Shown here in pieces: positions 8,955 to 17,970 of a stretch of 64,000 nt of DNA (position 1 is its first letter; each line of letters begins with the position of its first letter). Position numbers and translations under genes: made by a program. The DNA is taken from contig JBPJFZ010000011.1 of assembly GCA_051208035.1 (NCBI GenBank), positions 127,427-191,426 of the forward strand, written 5' to 3'. The stretch is from JACKOB01 sp024234575. GTDB lineage: Bacteria; Pseudomonadota; Gammaproteobacteria; Pseudomonadales; Oleiphilaceae. The notes beneath the pieces are model-generated. The model searched no databases and was not told where the DNA came from. It was given only the letters and a program-made list of their open reading frames with translations.

Positions 8955-9639
8955 GCTTGAGCCCCCAGATATTGTGCCGACGACGCAGGCTATAGAGCCC
9001 TAATAGCACTAAAAACGAAAACAAAAGCATCATTCCTGCGAGCATGTGCGCTTGTGCGTAATCCATTACTTCGACGTGATCGTAGATTTGCACAGACATC
9101 ACACGTGTTTCTCCGGGAATGTTTCCACCAACCATCAGCACGATACCGAACTCACCTACGGTATGCGCAAAACCAAGCACCGCCGCAGTGATAAAACCGG
9201 GTTTCGCCATGGGAACAATAACGCTAAAAAACGTGTCCCAGGGGCCTGCTCTTAACGTCGCTGCGACCTCAAGCGGACGGTCTCCCAACGCTTCAAAGGC
9301 ATTTTGAATGGGCTGAACCACAAACGGCATCGAATAAAATACAGACGCTACCACTAAACCGGTAAATGTAAATGGAAGTGTGCCAAACCCAAGACTTTGA
9401 GTAAGCTCACCAATAACCCCCTGCGGTCCCATTGCCACCAATAAATAAAACCCTAAAACGGTAGGGGGGAGCACAAGAGGTAAGGCAACAACGGCGCTGA
9501 TAGGCCCTTTCCATGCTGATTTGGTTCTGGCAAGCCACCAGGCTATTGGCGTCCCGATTAACATTAATAACAGGGTAACCGTTGTTGCTAGCCGAAGTGT
9601 CAGCAGGATCGTTTCAATGTCGCTATCTGAAAAATTCAT
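8944..9639 (-). CDS. modB: Molybdate ABC transporter permease
   Basis: A 231-residue inner-membrane protein with about five to six hydrophobic helices (TVTLLLMLIGTPIAWWLA, AVVALPLVLPPTVLGFYLL). The cytoplasmic EAA-type loop is visible as EVAATLRAGPWDTFFSVIVPMAKPG, the contact with the ATPase. HTVGEFGIVLMVGGNIPGETRVMSVQIYDHVE is the highly conserved ModB/CysT-like end. Gene order modA-modB-modC on the minus strand, with 15 bp to modA and an 11-bp overlap with modC, gives the full transporter. Confidence 0.93.
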   Translation of the reverse strand: MNFSDSDIETILLTLRLATTVTLLLMLIGTPIAWWLARTKSAWKGPISAVVALPLVLPPTVLGFYLLVAMGPQGVIGELTQSLGFGTLPFTFTGLVVASVFYSMPFVVQPIQNAFEALGDRPLEVAATLRAGPWDTFFSVIVPMAKPGFITAAVLGFAHTVGEFGIVLMVGGNIPGETRVMSVQIYDHVEVMDYAQAHMLAGMMLLFSFLVLLGLYSLRRRHNIWGLKLER

Positions 9640-9654
9640 AGTGGACTTGATGCT

Positions 9655-10422
9655 TTAAGGTTCTTGGTTGTGTTGCATTTTATATCCAAAAGAAGTGATT
9701 ACCGCTTGCGTATGGTTCTCTTGCATATACTTGATAAATGCATTGGCAGCTGCGTTATTTCTTCCACTTGCTAACAACGCAGCATCTTGTTTAATTGGTT
9801 CATAAAGCTCGGCAGGAATCAGCCAGGCGGTTGTGTTGTTAAGTGCATTACCAGCGGCGAGCTGAGAAAGTGCAACAAAGCCTAATTCGGCGTTTTGACT
9901 GTAAACAAATTGGTAGGTTTGGGCGATATTCTCACCCAGCACCCATTTAGATGCGGTGCTTTCTCGCAAATGTAAATTTTCTAACACCTGCACCGCTGCA
10001 GCTCCGTAAGGTGCAAGCTTGGGGTTTGCCAGCGTCATCTTTGTAAAATTACCTGTTTTAAGTTGTTCCACAGCATTGATACTTCCATTCAAATTAGAAG
10101 ACCAGAGTGCCAACTGGCCAACCGCATAGGTAAATCTGCTGGATTGAACGATCAATCCATCTTTTGCGAGGGCATCTATTTTCGTTTGATCCGCTGAAAA
10201 AAATGCATGATAGGGTGCCCCATGAATGATTTGTGCGTAGAGCTTGCCCGACGAACCAAACGCCAGTCGTACTTTGTGTTCCGTTGTCTTCTCGAATTCC
10301 TGTGCCAGGTATTGCATTGGTTTCATAAAATTTGATGCGACAGCAAGGATAATTTCTTCAGCAATCGATACAGGGGAGCCAACTGAAATCAATATTAAAA
10401 AAACAAGAGACAGCGCACGCAT
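9655..10422 (-). CDS. modA: Molybdate-binding periplasmic protein
   Basis: A 255-residue precursor with a signal peptide in about the first 22 residues (LSLVFLILISVGSPVSIAEE). The mature protein starts with IILAVASNFMKPMQYLAQEFEK and has the GSSGKLYAQIIHGAPYHAFFSAD segment, matching the ModA fold that holds the oxyanion with main-chain amides and Ser residues. The later region QNAELGFVALSQ is also typical. It is the first gene of the mod operon. No obvious ModE operator or molybdenum-cofactor riboswitch could be identified by eye in the 140 bp upstream. Confidence 0.92.
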   Translation of the reverse strand: MRALSLVFLILISVGSPVSIAEEIILAVASNFMKPMQYLAQEFEKTTEHKVRLAFGSSGKLYAQIIHGAPYHAFFSADQTKIDALAKDGLIVQSSRFTYAVGQLALWSSNLNGSINAVEQLKTGNFTKMTLANPKLAPYGAAAVQVLENLHLRESTASKWVLGENIAQTYQFVYSQNAELGFVALSQLAAGNALNNTTAWLIPAELYEPIKQDAALLASGRNNAAANAFIKYMQENHTQAVITSFGYKMQHNQEP

Positions 10423-10583
10423 CTATAGCCCTTATGTAATGAATTTCTGTCTAGTCCGTTTTACCGACTGTGTCTGACTATAACTCACGAATTTTTAAAC
10501 GGCATTATAGTGCAGTATCCGATCTGCAGGAGCAAGCACCGGTATTTAGCAGGAAAGGTTATTAGAAGCCAACAGTGGAAAAC

Positions 10584-10643
10584 AAAACCAAATTATCTAA
10601 AACCAAGTTATCTAAAACTAAGTTATCTAAAACTAAGCTACCT
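10584..10643. repeat. 15-bp tandem repeat, four units
   Basis: Four consecutive 15-bp units (10584-10598, 10599-10613, 10614-10628, 10629-10643) differ by only one to three bases each; the core is AAAACTAAGTTATCT. The array begins exactly at the stop codon of the adjacent minus-strand gene. As 15 is divisible by three, one minus-strand frame reads it as the repeating pentapeptide VLDNL. Confidence 0.9.
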
Positions 10644-11510
10644 TTAGTGAAGTTGTTTGTTTTGTTCTGCCGACGAACTTTCTGCCAGGTAGCTCTCGGC
10701 TTCATCCGGTGATAGGTCACTGTTGCTGGCCCATGGCATCGAGCGATAATGCGGCAGAGAGCTCTGGTGATGGGAAAATGGATACTTGATGATGTCGAAA
10801 TACGGCGAGTAGTCGAAATCAGATGGTGTACACAGTTTAGGGTTGCGGCGATAAAAGCTATATTCATTTCCATTTTTTTCAGCACGCTTCACCAACGGAA
10901 GAATAGGGTACTGAATGGAAGCAAATGCCTCGGCGATCATTGTTGAGCATACTGTTTTCGTGGGCTTGCCTACATGTCTTGCAAACAGAGAAGAGCGCCA
11001 ACGACGGGGCATTATCCACCATGGAAAAAGCAGCCGCGCCAAATCAAAGATCTGCCTTACGTCGTAATTATTTCCTAATCGGCTCACCGCATAATTGATC
11101 ACCTTCTGCGAGTCCTGATAGGTCAGGTCCCGTGGGCGACATATGCGCAAGTGTTCACGGTCATAAGTAGTTAGAGGTCTAACGATAGTGCCTAAGCCCA
11201 GCTCACTTTCAATAATCAACTGTACATCAGGCTGACCATCATAAAATGACTTTACACGCTCTCTGGATAGCGGGTGCTCTATCTCATGTAAGCGCCCGAT
11301 ATACAGTGCCGCATGTGACCACCTTGATTGCGTTATAACCTTTATCACCTCGCTAACGCGCGTGCGCCCCTCAACAAGGACGACGTCTCCTGGTTTGACT
11401 TCGAAGCGCACCCGTGAGAAATCACTCATCGGCACCGCGCGAAGCGGGAACTCATGATTTAGCCACTTGATGATAAAATTCGAAAGAATATTAAAGGAAA
11501 TCATCTGCAA
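10644..11510 (-). CDS. YiiX/YebB-like permuted NlpC/P60 cysteine peptidase
   Basis: A 288-residue protein with the hallmarks of YiiX-like papain-fold enzymes. An N-terminal strand PGDVVLVEGRTRVSEVI leads to the histidine motif SRWSHAALYIGR, and the catalytic cysteine lies later in KTVCSTMIAEAF, the circularly permuted order of this family. The middle region RICRPRDLTYQDSQKVINYAVSRLGNNYD is also typical. No clear signal peptide is present, but the first 20 residues are moderately hydrophobic, so the start could be slightly different. Family members may act on lipids or peptides at the membrane; the substrate is not known. The stop codon abuts a 15-bp tandem repeat. Confidence 0.75.
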   Translation of the reverse strand: MQMISFNILSNFIIKWLNHEFPLRAVPMSDFSRVRFEVKPGDVVLVEGRTRVSEVIKVITQSRWSHAALYIGRLHEIEHPLSRERVKSFYDGQPDVQLIIESELGLGTIVRPLTTYDREHLRICRPRDLTYQDSQKVINYAVSRLGNNYDVRQIFDLARLLFPWWIMPRRWRSSLFARHVGKPTKTVCSTMIAEAFASIQYPILPLVKRAEKNGNEYSFYRRNPKLCTPSDFDYSPYFDIIKYPFSHHQSSLPHYRSMPWASNSDLSPDEAESYLAESSSAEQNKQLH

Positions 11511-11664
11511 TACTCTTACGTTGACAGAGGGCTGGACTATAAATATCGCACATTGCTTATTCTAGAAAGCCGTTACCTTACATTTATAGACCAGAACAGG
11601 CAGGAAGCGCAGTAAACGAGCAGAAATATTACAATGTTTTATTTTTTTACCGAGGTGCCGATCT

Positions 11665-12660
11665 TTACGATAGCTCGCTCTTCCAGCGTTTGATCGACAC
11701 TTGTGTCTTCACCGCCTCGATTATCTCAATTACCATTACCCTGAAATCTTCATCGGTGACAGTAGGTGTGTGCGTAGGCGCTAAAATAATTTCCGCCAGA
11801 TCGGCGATAAAAACTTTGCTGTCCTCGCTAGACAAATCTATGAGAATGTTTTCGACAGTTTTGTACACCACATCGGTAATTGTGTCGTTCAGCGAAGCGG
11901 CAATAGTCGAGCCGATTATCGGCGCATATTTTAGCCTGCCTATTTCTTCATTTTGCCTTACGGCATCCGAGACAACTTGTTCAATATATGATCGAATATC
12001 GTCGCGCTTATCCAGCATAATATGCTTTGTTTTCTCTTCAATGTGATCGGCAAACCAGTCCACAAGCAACTGTTTTCGTGGCATTAGGATTTTCTGAACC
12101 ACTTCATCAGTTAAGGGGGCACCCTTGGCCAACTCTTTCTGCGCACCACTTAAAACATTGACAACTATGCGGTCTGATAGCTCTTCTAAAAAAACGTTGT
12201 AATAGAAAATGATAAAACCAAATACGGGCAGCTCTTTAAAATCAACAATTTTATACTTATGCAACCGATAACAAATGGAAAACAGCCGCAGAAACCGAAG
12301 CGCCCGGTAGGGGCCGACAGGAATGCAGCCTAGCAGATCGTACCAATGCACAAACGCGAAAAAATACCACCTTACAAACTCTTTATTCTTAACTGAAATT
12401 ATCCAGCGAGCCATGAATTCTGTTAGAAAAATACTGACGAAAACCAGATCAATAAGAATGAAATTTTCATGCAGAGGCGTATAGAATTGATGCACTTGCG
12501 GAAAAGTGTCGGAAATAAACTGATTAACCAGCTGTATACCAAAAACGGAATCCAGAATAATCCACAAAAGGTTAATGCTCACCAGCACAAGCATCGCCAG
12601 ATCAATAATAAAAAAGGGCAATTGATGGCTCTGGCGTAAATTGTTGATATTAATATTCAA
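11665..12660 (-). CDS. Membrane protein with a voltage-sensor-like helix bundle
   Basis: A 331-residue protein. The first about 150 residues hold four hydrophobic helices arranged like the S1-S4 module of voltage-gated channels: FFIIDLAMLVLVSINLLWIIL, FILIDLVFVSIFLTEFMARW, WYFFAFVHWYDLLGCIP and an Arg-rich fourth segment YRALRFLRLFSICYRLHKY. A selectivity-filter signature such as TVGYG is absent, so it does not look like a complete channel. The remaining about 180 residues are charged and predicted helical, probably cytoplasmic. Annotated relatives are usually called ion transport proteins. It is monocistronic by spacing. Whether it conducts ions or only senses voltage or lipids cannot be told. 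Confidence 0.6.
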   Translation of the reverse strand: MNININNLRQSHQLPFFIIDLAMLVLVSINLLWIILDSVFGIQLVNQFISDTFPQVHQFYTPLHENFILIDLVFVSIFLTEFMARWIISVKNKEFVRWYFFAFVHWYDLLGCIPVGPYRALRFLRLFSICYRLHKYKIVDFKELPVFGFIIFYYNVFLEELSDRIVVNVLSGAQKELAKGAPLTDEVVQKILMPRKQLLVDWFADHIEEKTKHIMLDKRDDIRSYIEQVVSDAVRQNEEIGRLKYAPIIGSTIAASLNDTITDVVYKTVENILIDLSSEDSKVFIADLAEIILAPTHTPTVTDEDFRVMVIEIIEAVKTQVSIKRWKSELS

Positions 12661-12894
12661 TGTAATACATGCCTTTATCTAAATAGTCGTTGGTAAAACC
12701 CGCTAATCGTGCAGTTTAGACCGCTAGCCAGCCGCATCGTCATTCATTTGCCAGAACATTTAATTTATACTAGCAACCTAGCATAGATTAGAACATCGAC
12801 GCTCTATCTAAATGATGAGCTAAGCGATGTCGTTATAACGAATTAATTAATTTATCAATGAATCGATTTTATTTTCAGTCAAGGACAAAAATTC

Positions 12895-13323
12895 ATGGCA
12901 CATAATGATGACCAGGATAAAAAAGCAGAACAACGCAGCGATGCGGAAAACATTGAAAGCGGTGCCCATTTGTCTGAAAAAATCAAAGAATCCGCCCGAC
13001 AAATATGGCTGGCTGGATTAGGTGCTTATAATAAAGCCGAAGAAGACGCGGGGAAAATTTTCGAGAAGCTTGTTAAAGAGGGTGAGGAAATCGAGAACAA
13101 AACCCGTGGTGTAGTAGAAAAACGCATTAAAGCGGTCGAAGAAACAGTCGGTGAGGTGAAAGAAAAGGCCACCGGTACATGGGATAAACTAGAAAGTGTT
13201 TTTGATCAGCGCGTATCTCGTGCAATAAACAGACTTGGTCTTCCATCGAAATCAGATGTTCGAGAGTTAAACGAGAAAATCGACAAGCTAAACGAGAAAA
13301 TTAAAAAGCTCGAGAAGAAATAG
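12895..13323 (+). CDS. Phasin (polyhydroxyalkanoate granule-associated protein)
   Basis: A 142-residue, strongly helical and charged protein. SARQIWLAGLGAYNKAEEDAGKIFEKLVKEGEEIE is the signature of the PhaF/PhaI-type phasins (Phasin family PF05597 type). The C-terminal end has a leucine/lysine heptad (LNEKIDKLNEKIKKLEKK), likely a short coiled coil for oligomerisation. Unlike PhaF it has no long AAKP-rich DNA-binding tail, so it resembles PhaI. It would coat PHA granules in the cytoplasm. AAGGAC lies eight bases before the ATG. No PHA synthase is in the window. Confidence 0.85.
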   Translation: MAHNDDQDKKAEQRSDAENIESGAHLSEKIKESARQIWLAGLGAYNKAEEDAGKIFEKLVKEGEEIENKTRGVVEKRIKAVEETVGEVKEKATGTWDKLESVFDQRVSRAINRLGLPSKSDVRELNEKIDKLNEKIKKLEKK

Positions 13324-13397
13324 AGATACTCTCTTCAAGCGATACCTTCCCCGTACTATTATTAATTGAACGGGGCAGTTGTGTCATATAAATGCGA

Positions 13398-13426
13398 GGG
13401 GCTAACACGTACAACGTGATTAGCCC
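13398..13426. terminator. Hairpin between convergent phasin and unknown membrane gene
   Basis: GGGCTAA-CACG (from 13398) pairs with CGTG-A-TTAGCCC (to 13426), a 10-11 bp stem with one bulge and a short TACAA loop. It lies between two converging genes and may serve both. No strong T-run is present on either side. Confidence 0.5.
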
Positions 13427-13432
13427 TGCGAG

Positions 13433-14083
13433 TCAGATGATAAAGCCGTACTCATTGATGCTGCTAAACAAGCTGTTTTTCGCCGGTACAGAACGCTTTT
13501 CTAACCATATTTTCGCTGCAGCCTTTCCAGAGGCAAGAATATTGTCAAAATCTTCTTCTAGAGAGAGATATTTCTGGCTGGTAAGTTTGCTAGCTTCGTC
13601 AAAAGGCAGGTTCAAGTTTCGCGTAATGAGAAACGCTAAAATATCTTCGCGATCTTCATCACTGCAATCGAAGTAATGGACGATTTGCGCTGCCGCCCCA
13701 TGAAAATAAGCGACAATTGAATGTATCAGCCAGTCACTTTTATGCTTCTTTAAACAGACCCCTTTTTGCTTTAAATCAAGCATTTGCAGCCCCGCAAAGA
13801 TCTGTGCTTTCGCAAACCCGTCAATGCGATTACTGCTATTGATAGTTTTTTGTGGAAGAGAAATGTTTGAGGTTTGGTTGTGAGCTTTTTTCGATCTGAC
13901 ACCTTCTCGTTTACCACCAACGATAGGGGGCAAAACGTCTGTGAGAATATCAGTGAAGCCCATCGCAACGGCAGTGCTGTCTTGGTTGAGCTTGCCAGAC
14001 TGAGAAAGTCTGTACAATCGAATAAGCAATATAGATGTAAGTGAAAGTAAAATTATTTGTGCGATAGCAACTAAGTAAAACAT
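13433..14083 (-). CDS. Hypothetical membrane-anchored protein
   Basis: A 216-residue protein with one N-terminal hydrophobic helix (MFYLVAIAQIILLSLTSILLI) followed by a hydrophilic region of about 190 residues, probably cytoplasmic given the RLYRLSQSGK segment after the helix. I do not recognise a domain. The second half (AYFHGAAAQIVHYFDCSDEDREDILAFLITRNLNL) looks like a compact helical fold. It faces the phasin gene convergently with a hairpin between them. Confidence 0.6.
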   Translation of the reverse strand: MFYLVAIAQIILLSLTSILLIRLYRLSQSGKLNQDSTAVAMGFTDILTDVLPPIVGGKREGVRSKKAHNQTSNISLPQKTINSSNRIDGFAKAQIFAGLQMLDLKQKGVCLKKHKSDWLIHSIVAYFHGAAAQIVHYFDCSDEDREDILAFLITRNLNLPFDEASKLTSQKYLSLEEDFDNILASGKAAAKIWLEKRSVPAKNSLFSSINEYGFII

Positions 14084-14257
14084 CGTCCTTAACCATCCTT
14101 ACAACCTGATAATGTAAATATATTATAAGGTATGTTACCGAATGTAACAGGCAGTAGTTGGACAAATGTGCGGAAACTCATCACAAAACGAGAGTTTAAT
14201 CTTACTTAACAGTGGGTTGTCTGATGTGGCGCCTGCGACCAGCAATGGTTTAGCCGA

Positions 14258-16159
14258 TTAAGCACTTAATTTAATTTGGCGGTCAAAATAGTCGTACAGC
14301 TCTTCAAATGTAAGTGGTTTGCTAAAATAAAAACCCTGAGCATAATCGCACTTGTTGATTACAAGGAAGTCTCGCTGATCAATATTTTCAACGCCTTCTG
14401 CCACAACTTTGAGATTAAGCTTATGGGCGACAGCAATAACTGCAGATGTAATTTCCATATCATTTAAATCATCAGGTATATCCCGAACAAACTCACGATC
14501 CACCTTAAGGATATCAACAGGCAGCTTTTTAAGATAACTCAGAGACGAGTAGCCAGAGCCAAAATCATCAATGGTGATGGTAACTCCGGTCGATTTTATT
14601 CGGTTTAATTGCTCAATAACCGAGTCAATGTCATCCATCAGCATGCTTTCAGTGACTTCAATTTCGAGGCACTCGGGCGAAAGACCGGATGACTCTAATG
14701 TTTCTGTGATGGTTTGTTCAAGCTTTGGGTCTTTAAATTGACGTGCAGAAAGATTCACTGCCACCCGTAGGTTAACTCCTAGCAATTGCTGTAATAACTT
14801 TATGTGAATACAGGCATTACGCAAAACCCAGTCACCTATTTTTACAATCTGCCCAGTCTCTTCTGCAATTGAAATAAACTCATCAGGTGAGACCTGGCCG
14901 CGAATCGGATGAAACCAGCGAATCAACGCTTCAACACTTTTAATTTCGCCGGTTTTGATATGAACCTGGGGCTGGAAGAGCAGGGTAAACTCATCATACT
15001 GCAACGCATGACGCAGCTCTTGCTCAATTGTTAGCAATCGTAGTGCACGAATATTTAACTCTTCTGTAAAAAAGCAGTAGCCATCCCGCCCTTTCTCTTT
15101 GGCTTTATAGAGTGCAAGGTCAGCATTTTTCATTAATGTATCGGCATCATCGCTGTCATCAGGAGCAATGGTAATACCAATACTGGTAGAGACGATAACC
15201 TCATGCCGGCCTAATAGTATTGGCTCTTTTAGCGTTTGCAGTATCTGTTTGGCAATATTAGTGACAAATTTAGTGTCTGAAATATCGTTAAGCAGAATCG
15301 TAAACTCATCACCACCTAATCTGGACACAGTATCTTGTGAGCGCACGCTTGACTTCAAGCGGTCTGCAACAGTTAGCAACAAGCTGTCTCCGGCATCGTG
15401 TCCCAACGTGTCATTGATACGTTTAAACTGATCTAGATCCAGAAATAGTAGGGCAGTTTTATCTTTATGACGCTTGGCATTTTCGATTGACTGGGTTAAG
15501 CGATCAACAAATAACCGACGATTCGCTAAACCGGTTAATGAGTCAAACAAAGCCAGCTGCTGCATTTGCCGATTGACGGCTTTCAGGTCAGAAATATCAA
15601 TGCCTGATATAACATAATTTTGCTTGCCAAGTTTCCCGATGATCGGGGATATAGTAACCGCTGCCCAATATTGTTTTTTATCTTTTCGCTGGCATAAAAC
15701 CTCTCCCTCCCAGGCGCCTTGCAGGCAGTCTTGCCCTAGAGTGGTTACAGGGATTTCAGAATCTGGAAGATCAGTTGGTTTTAGAACCGCAATTGATTGA
15801 CCGATAATATCGCTTTCTTGCCAGCCGGTTTCTTGGACGAACTTATGATTAACGTACTCAATGATACCGTTTGAGTTGGTAATCATCACGCTCGCGCCAC
15901 TAAAGGTGAGGGCGCTAGATAGTTGCGAGAGAGCTGATTGTGTTTCTTCGTGGTTGAATATTGTTTTCTTCAGCTTTGTGTTGGATTTGGCAAGCATTAC
16001 ACTCAATACAGACAGCGTTGCGAACAGTGTTAGCGCAATGTAAGACGTTGCGGCAAACTCCTTCCCCTCCGTTTGCAACATCAATATAAATAACGCCCCA
16101 ATAATTAGCGAGAGTGGGATGTACAACACTTTGCACAAATCACTAGATTTTGTAGGCAT
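14258..16159 (-). CDS. PAS-GGDEF-EAL cyclic-di-GMP signalling protein
   Basis: A 633-residue membrane protein. Two N-terminal hydrophobic helices (VLYIPLSLIIGALFILML and TSYIALTLFATLSVLSVML) precede a PAS domain (about 75-195, TNSNGIIEYVNHKFVQETGW). The diguanylate cyclase domain carries an intact active site SRLGGDEFTILL. The phosphodiesterase domain has an intact EAL motif (SVEALIRWFHP) and the conserved DDFGSGYSSLSYLKKLP loop. Both activities are therefore possible; the net direction on c-di-GMP cannot be predicted. It stands alone, with a 380-bp gap upstream. Confidence 0.92.
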   Translation of the reverse strand: MPTKSSDLCKVLYIPLSLIIGALFILMLQTEGKEFAATSYIALTLFATLSVLSVMLAKSNTKLKKTIFNHEETQSALSQLSSALTFSGASVMITNSNGIIEYVNHKFVQETGWQESDIIGQSIAVLKPTDLPDSEIPVTTLGQDCLQGAWEGEVLCQRKDKKQYWAAVTISPIIGKLGKQNYVISGIDISDLKAVNRQMQQLALFDSLTGLANRRLFVDRLTQSIENAKRHKDKTALLFLDLDQFKRINDTLGHDAGDSLLLTVADRLKSSVRSQDTVSRLGGDEFTILLNDISDTKFVTNIAKQILQTLKEPILLGRHEVIVSTSIGITIAPDDSDDADTLMKNADLALYKAKEKGRDGYCFFTEELNIRALRLLTIEQELRHALQYDEFTLLFQPQVHIKTGEIKSVEALIRWFHPIRGQVSPDEFISIAEETGQIVKIGDWVLRNACIHIKLLQQLLGVNLRVAVNLSARQFKDPKLEQTITETLESSGLSPECLEIEVTESMLMDDIDSVIEQLNRIKSTGVTITIDDFGSGYSSLSYLKKLPVDILKVDREFVRDIPDDLNDMEITSAVIAVAHKLNLKVVAEGVENIDQRDFLVINKCDYAQGFYFSKPLTFEELYDYFDRQIKLSA

Positions 16160-16539
16160 AAACGGGCATCCCGCGATTCAGAATTCGTAAGCGATCAATA
16201 TCAGTTTAAACCAATTTCGAAACCACAGATTTCGCATTTAGTTTCTATATATTTCAATACTTCCATAATAAAAGATTGTTTATGAAATCGTTGTAAACTA
16301 AGCGTTGATTGCCGTGACAAATGGTAATTTATGCAACAACCTGTAACCATAAACAGGGGATTTAACAGCGTTTTTCATTTCATTAACATTTTTAAGCAGC
16401 TCTGTTACCTAATGCAAATTGCGAAGCATATTTCACATTTGCATTTGTGTGACATCTGTAACATTTTACAAGGCAAAAAAAACCGCCTATGCGGCGGTTT
16501 CTTTAAGGTTACATTAGCAAGCAATAGTTTATCGCGTTC
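16160..16539. other. Gene-free stretch of 380 bp
   Basis: AT-rich sequence between two minus-strand genes. It contains the terminator of the upstream-lying helix-hairpin-helix gene at about 16476-16500 and must contain the promoter of the PAS-GGDEF-EAL gene near 16160-16300. I see no convincing gene; the plus-strand open frame here is antisense to the neighbouring gene. Confidence 0.6.
16473..16500 (-). terminator. Strong Rho-independent terminator
   Basis: Perfect 8-bp stem AAACCGCC (16480-16487) with GGCGGTTT (16493-16500), loop of 5. Read on the minus strand the stem is followed by a continuous T-run, so it ends the gene at 16540-17184. Confidence 0.85.
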
Positions 16540-17184
16540 TTATGAAAGCAGAAGCTTCGCTTGTTCTTCCCAACCTTCACTACCTTTAATCTTTGCAAAT
16601 CCTTCAAGAACCTTTTTCTCCGCAGCGGTTGGTGCGGCAATTTGCTTGATAGAAGTGATTCCGGCCGCATTCATTTGTTTTGCTGTTGCCGGACCTACGC
16701 CAGAAAGCATTGTCAGATTGGGCTCTTTATTACCCGTTTTTTTGGACGCAGCTACTTTAGGAGCTGCTGGCTTAGCTACTGAGGCTTTTGTTGTAGCGGC
16801 CTTTTTTGCTGGCGTCTTTTTGGCAGAGGCCTTTGGTGCTGCTGCTTTCTTAGGTGCGGCTTTTTTCGTAGTTGAAGACTGCGGTGCCTTCGCTTCTGTT
16901 TTACCTTTTTGTATACCAATCTTGTCGAGAATAGTTTGTTGCAGGTCGGTAAACTCTTTTACTCTACGATCAAACTCCTCATGAAACCGTTTTACTTCGC
17001 GCTCGCGAACTTTTTCTGCATCTTCCAGCAATTTTTTGATCGGATCCTGGATTTGATGCTGTAAAGAGTCAATTTGATCAGCAGCATCTTTAACCATTTT
17101 ATCGATTTGTTTTGCTGTTTTTTCGTACTCTTTATTTACGCGATTCAGTATTTTTTCAATGCTGAGTTTATCTTTTTTCGCCAT
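16540..17184 (-). CDS. Lys/Ala-rich phasin-like protein with C-terminal helix-hairpin-helix
   Basis: The frame is open to 17241, but the ATG at 17184 has GGAGA nine bases upstream and gives 214 residues. Three parts are visible: a charged helical region (about 1-95) rich in Lys/Glu that resembles a coiled coil; a low-complexity linker of Ala, Lys, Pro and Thr (repeats such as KKAAPKKAAAPKASAKK) like histone-H1 or PhaF tails; and a C-terminal helix-hairpin-helix unit (NLTMLSGVGPATAKQMNAAG). A PhaF-like role, tying PHA granules to DNA, is one idea, given the phasin 3 kb away. Another is a nucleoid protein. Neither is proven by the sequence. Confidence 0.7.
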   Translation of the reverse strand: MAKKDKLSIEKILNRVNKEYEKTAKQIDKMVKDAADQIDSLQHQIQDPIKKLLEDAEKVREREVKRFHEEFDRRVKEFTDLQQTILDKIGIQKGKTEAKAPQSSTTKKAAPKKAAAPKASAKKTPAKKAATTKASVAKPAAPKVAASKKTGNKEPNLTMLSGVGPATAKQMNAAGITSIKQIAAPTAAEKKVLEGFAKIKGSEGWEEQAKLLLS

Positions 17185-17323
17185 AGCTATTTTCTCCACA
17201 GTACTTACCAAAAAGGCCGATAGTTTATCATTTGAATACAATGATTACATTTTTACATGAATGGGACTGGATATAGATCAATTGTAGTCTCGATACAAAA
17301 ACTAAGAATCAGTGATACTTATG

Positions 17324-17746
17324 CTAACTATTTCGTTGCGACACGCTGTTGATCTTAGCTTTCAGGTTTCTCTTTTTCTTGATAAGTGAACCGATTTGGC
17401 GAATTTTACTTAAACTGATTTCGCCATCCTGACCTTTTCCTTCTTTAAAGTCTATGTAGTAATGGAAGCAGCTGCAGTCCTTTTTTTTCTTTTTCACTTT
17501 ACCAACGAATTCGTCGATCACAATGTCGTCTAAATCTAATTTTAAGTGAAACGACAAAGTAATAGGGGCGTTTATTTCGTAGATTTCATCTGTTTTGATC
17601 ACACAGTGTGAATCAGCGAACTCAAACGTCTTGACGTCAACCCAATCGCGAGCAAAAAAACCACGCTTTACTTTAATACGCGTGTTTAAGTCTTCGATAG
17701 GTAATTTGGAGGTTACATAATCATGCATTTCAAGCGTTTCAGTCAT
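17324..17746 (-). CDS. Hypothetical cytoplasmic protein
   Basis: A 140-residue protein of alternating beta-type segments (RIKVKRGFFARDWVDVKTFEF, HCVIKTDEIYEINAPITLSF) ending in a basic tail (KKKRNLKAKINS). The pattern faintly recalls PilZ or other small beta-barrel domains, but the RxxxR and DxSxxG motifs of PilZ are not present. I do not assign a family. It is followed by about 140 bp before the next minus-strand gene and preceded by a 224-bp gap. Confidence 0.55.
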   Translation of the reverse strand: MTETLEMHDYVTSKLPIEDLNTRIKVKRGFFARDWVDVKTFEFADSHCVIKTDEIYEINAPITLSFHLKLDLDDIVIDEFVGKVKKKKKDCSCFHYYIDFKEGKGQDGEISLSKIRQIGSLIKKKRNLKAKINSVSQRNS

Positions 17747-17970
17747 AGTGATTAGGCGGCATTACTTTAATTGTAGCTGTCGTTTGCCATTTATGGGAGA
17801 AACAATATAAAGGCAATAAAATCAGCGGTATATAGAACTGAGTTTAGCAACAGTATTAAATATGAACAACATTCTGGCGATATTTGCCAAAAACGCCGCA
17901 GATTGTACACATATGTGTGGAATTCTTAAACATTTAGAATTTGGCAATCTGCTTTTTTACATCGGAGTTA

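Noticed and set aside
10423..10560. ModE operator or molybdenum-cofactor riboswitch upstream of modA
   Set aside because: No clear match to the ModE palindrome and no recognisable riboswitch structure by eye.
10562..10885. 107-codon minus-strand frame through the 15-bp repeat
   Set aside because: It is mostly an out-of-phase shadow of the YiiX-like gene; only the repeat portion is unusual.
17324..17746. PilZ domain in the 140-residue protein
   Set aside because: The beta-rich pattern is suggestive, but the c-di-GMP-binding RxxxR and DxSxxG motifs are missing.
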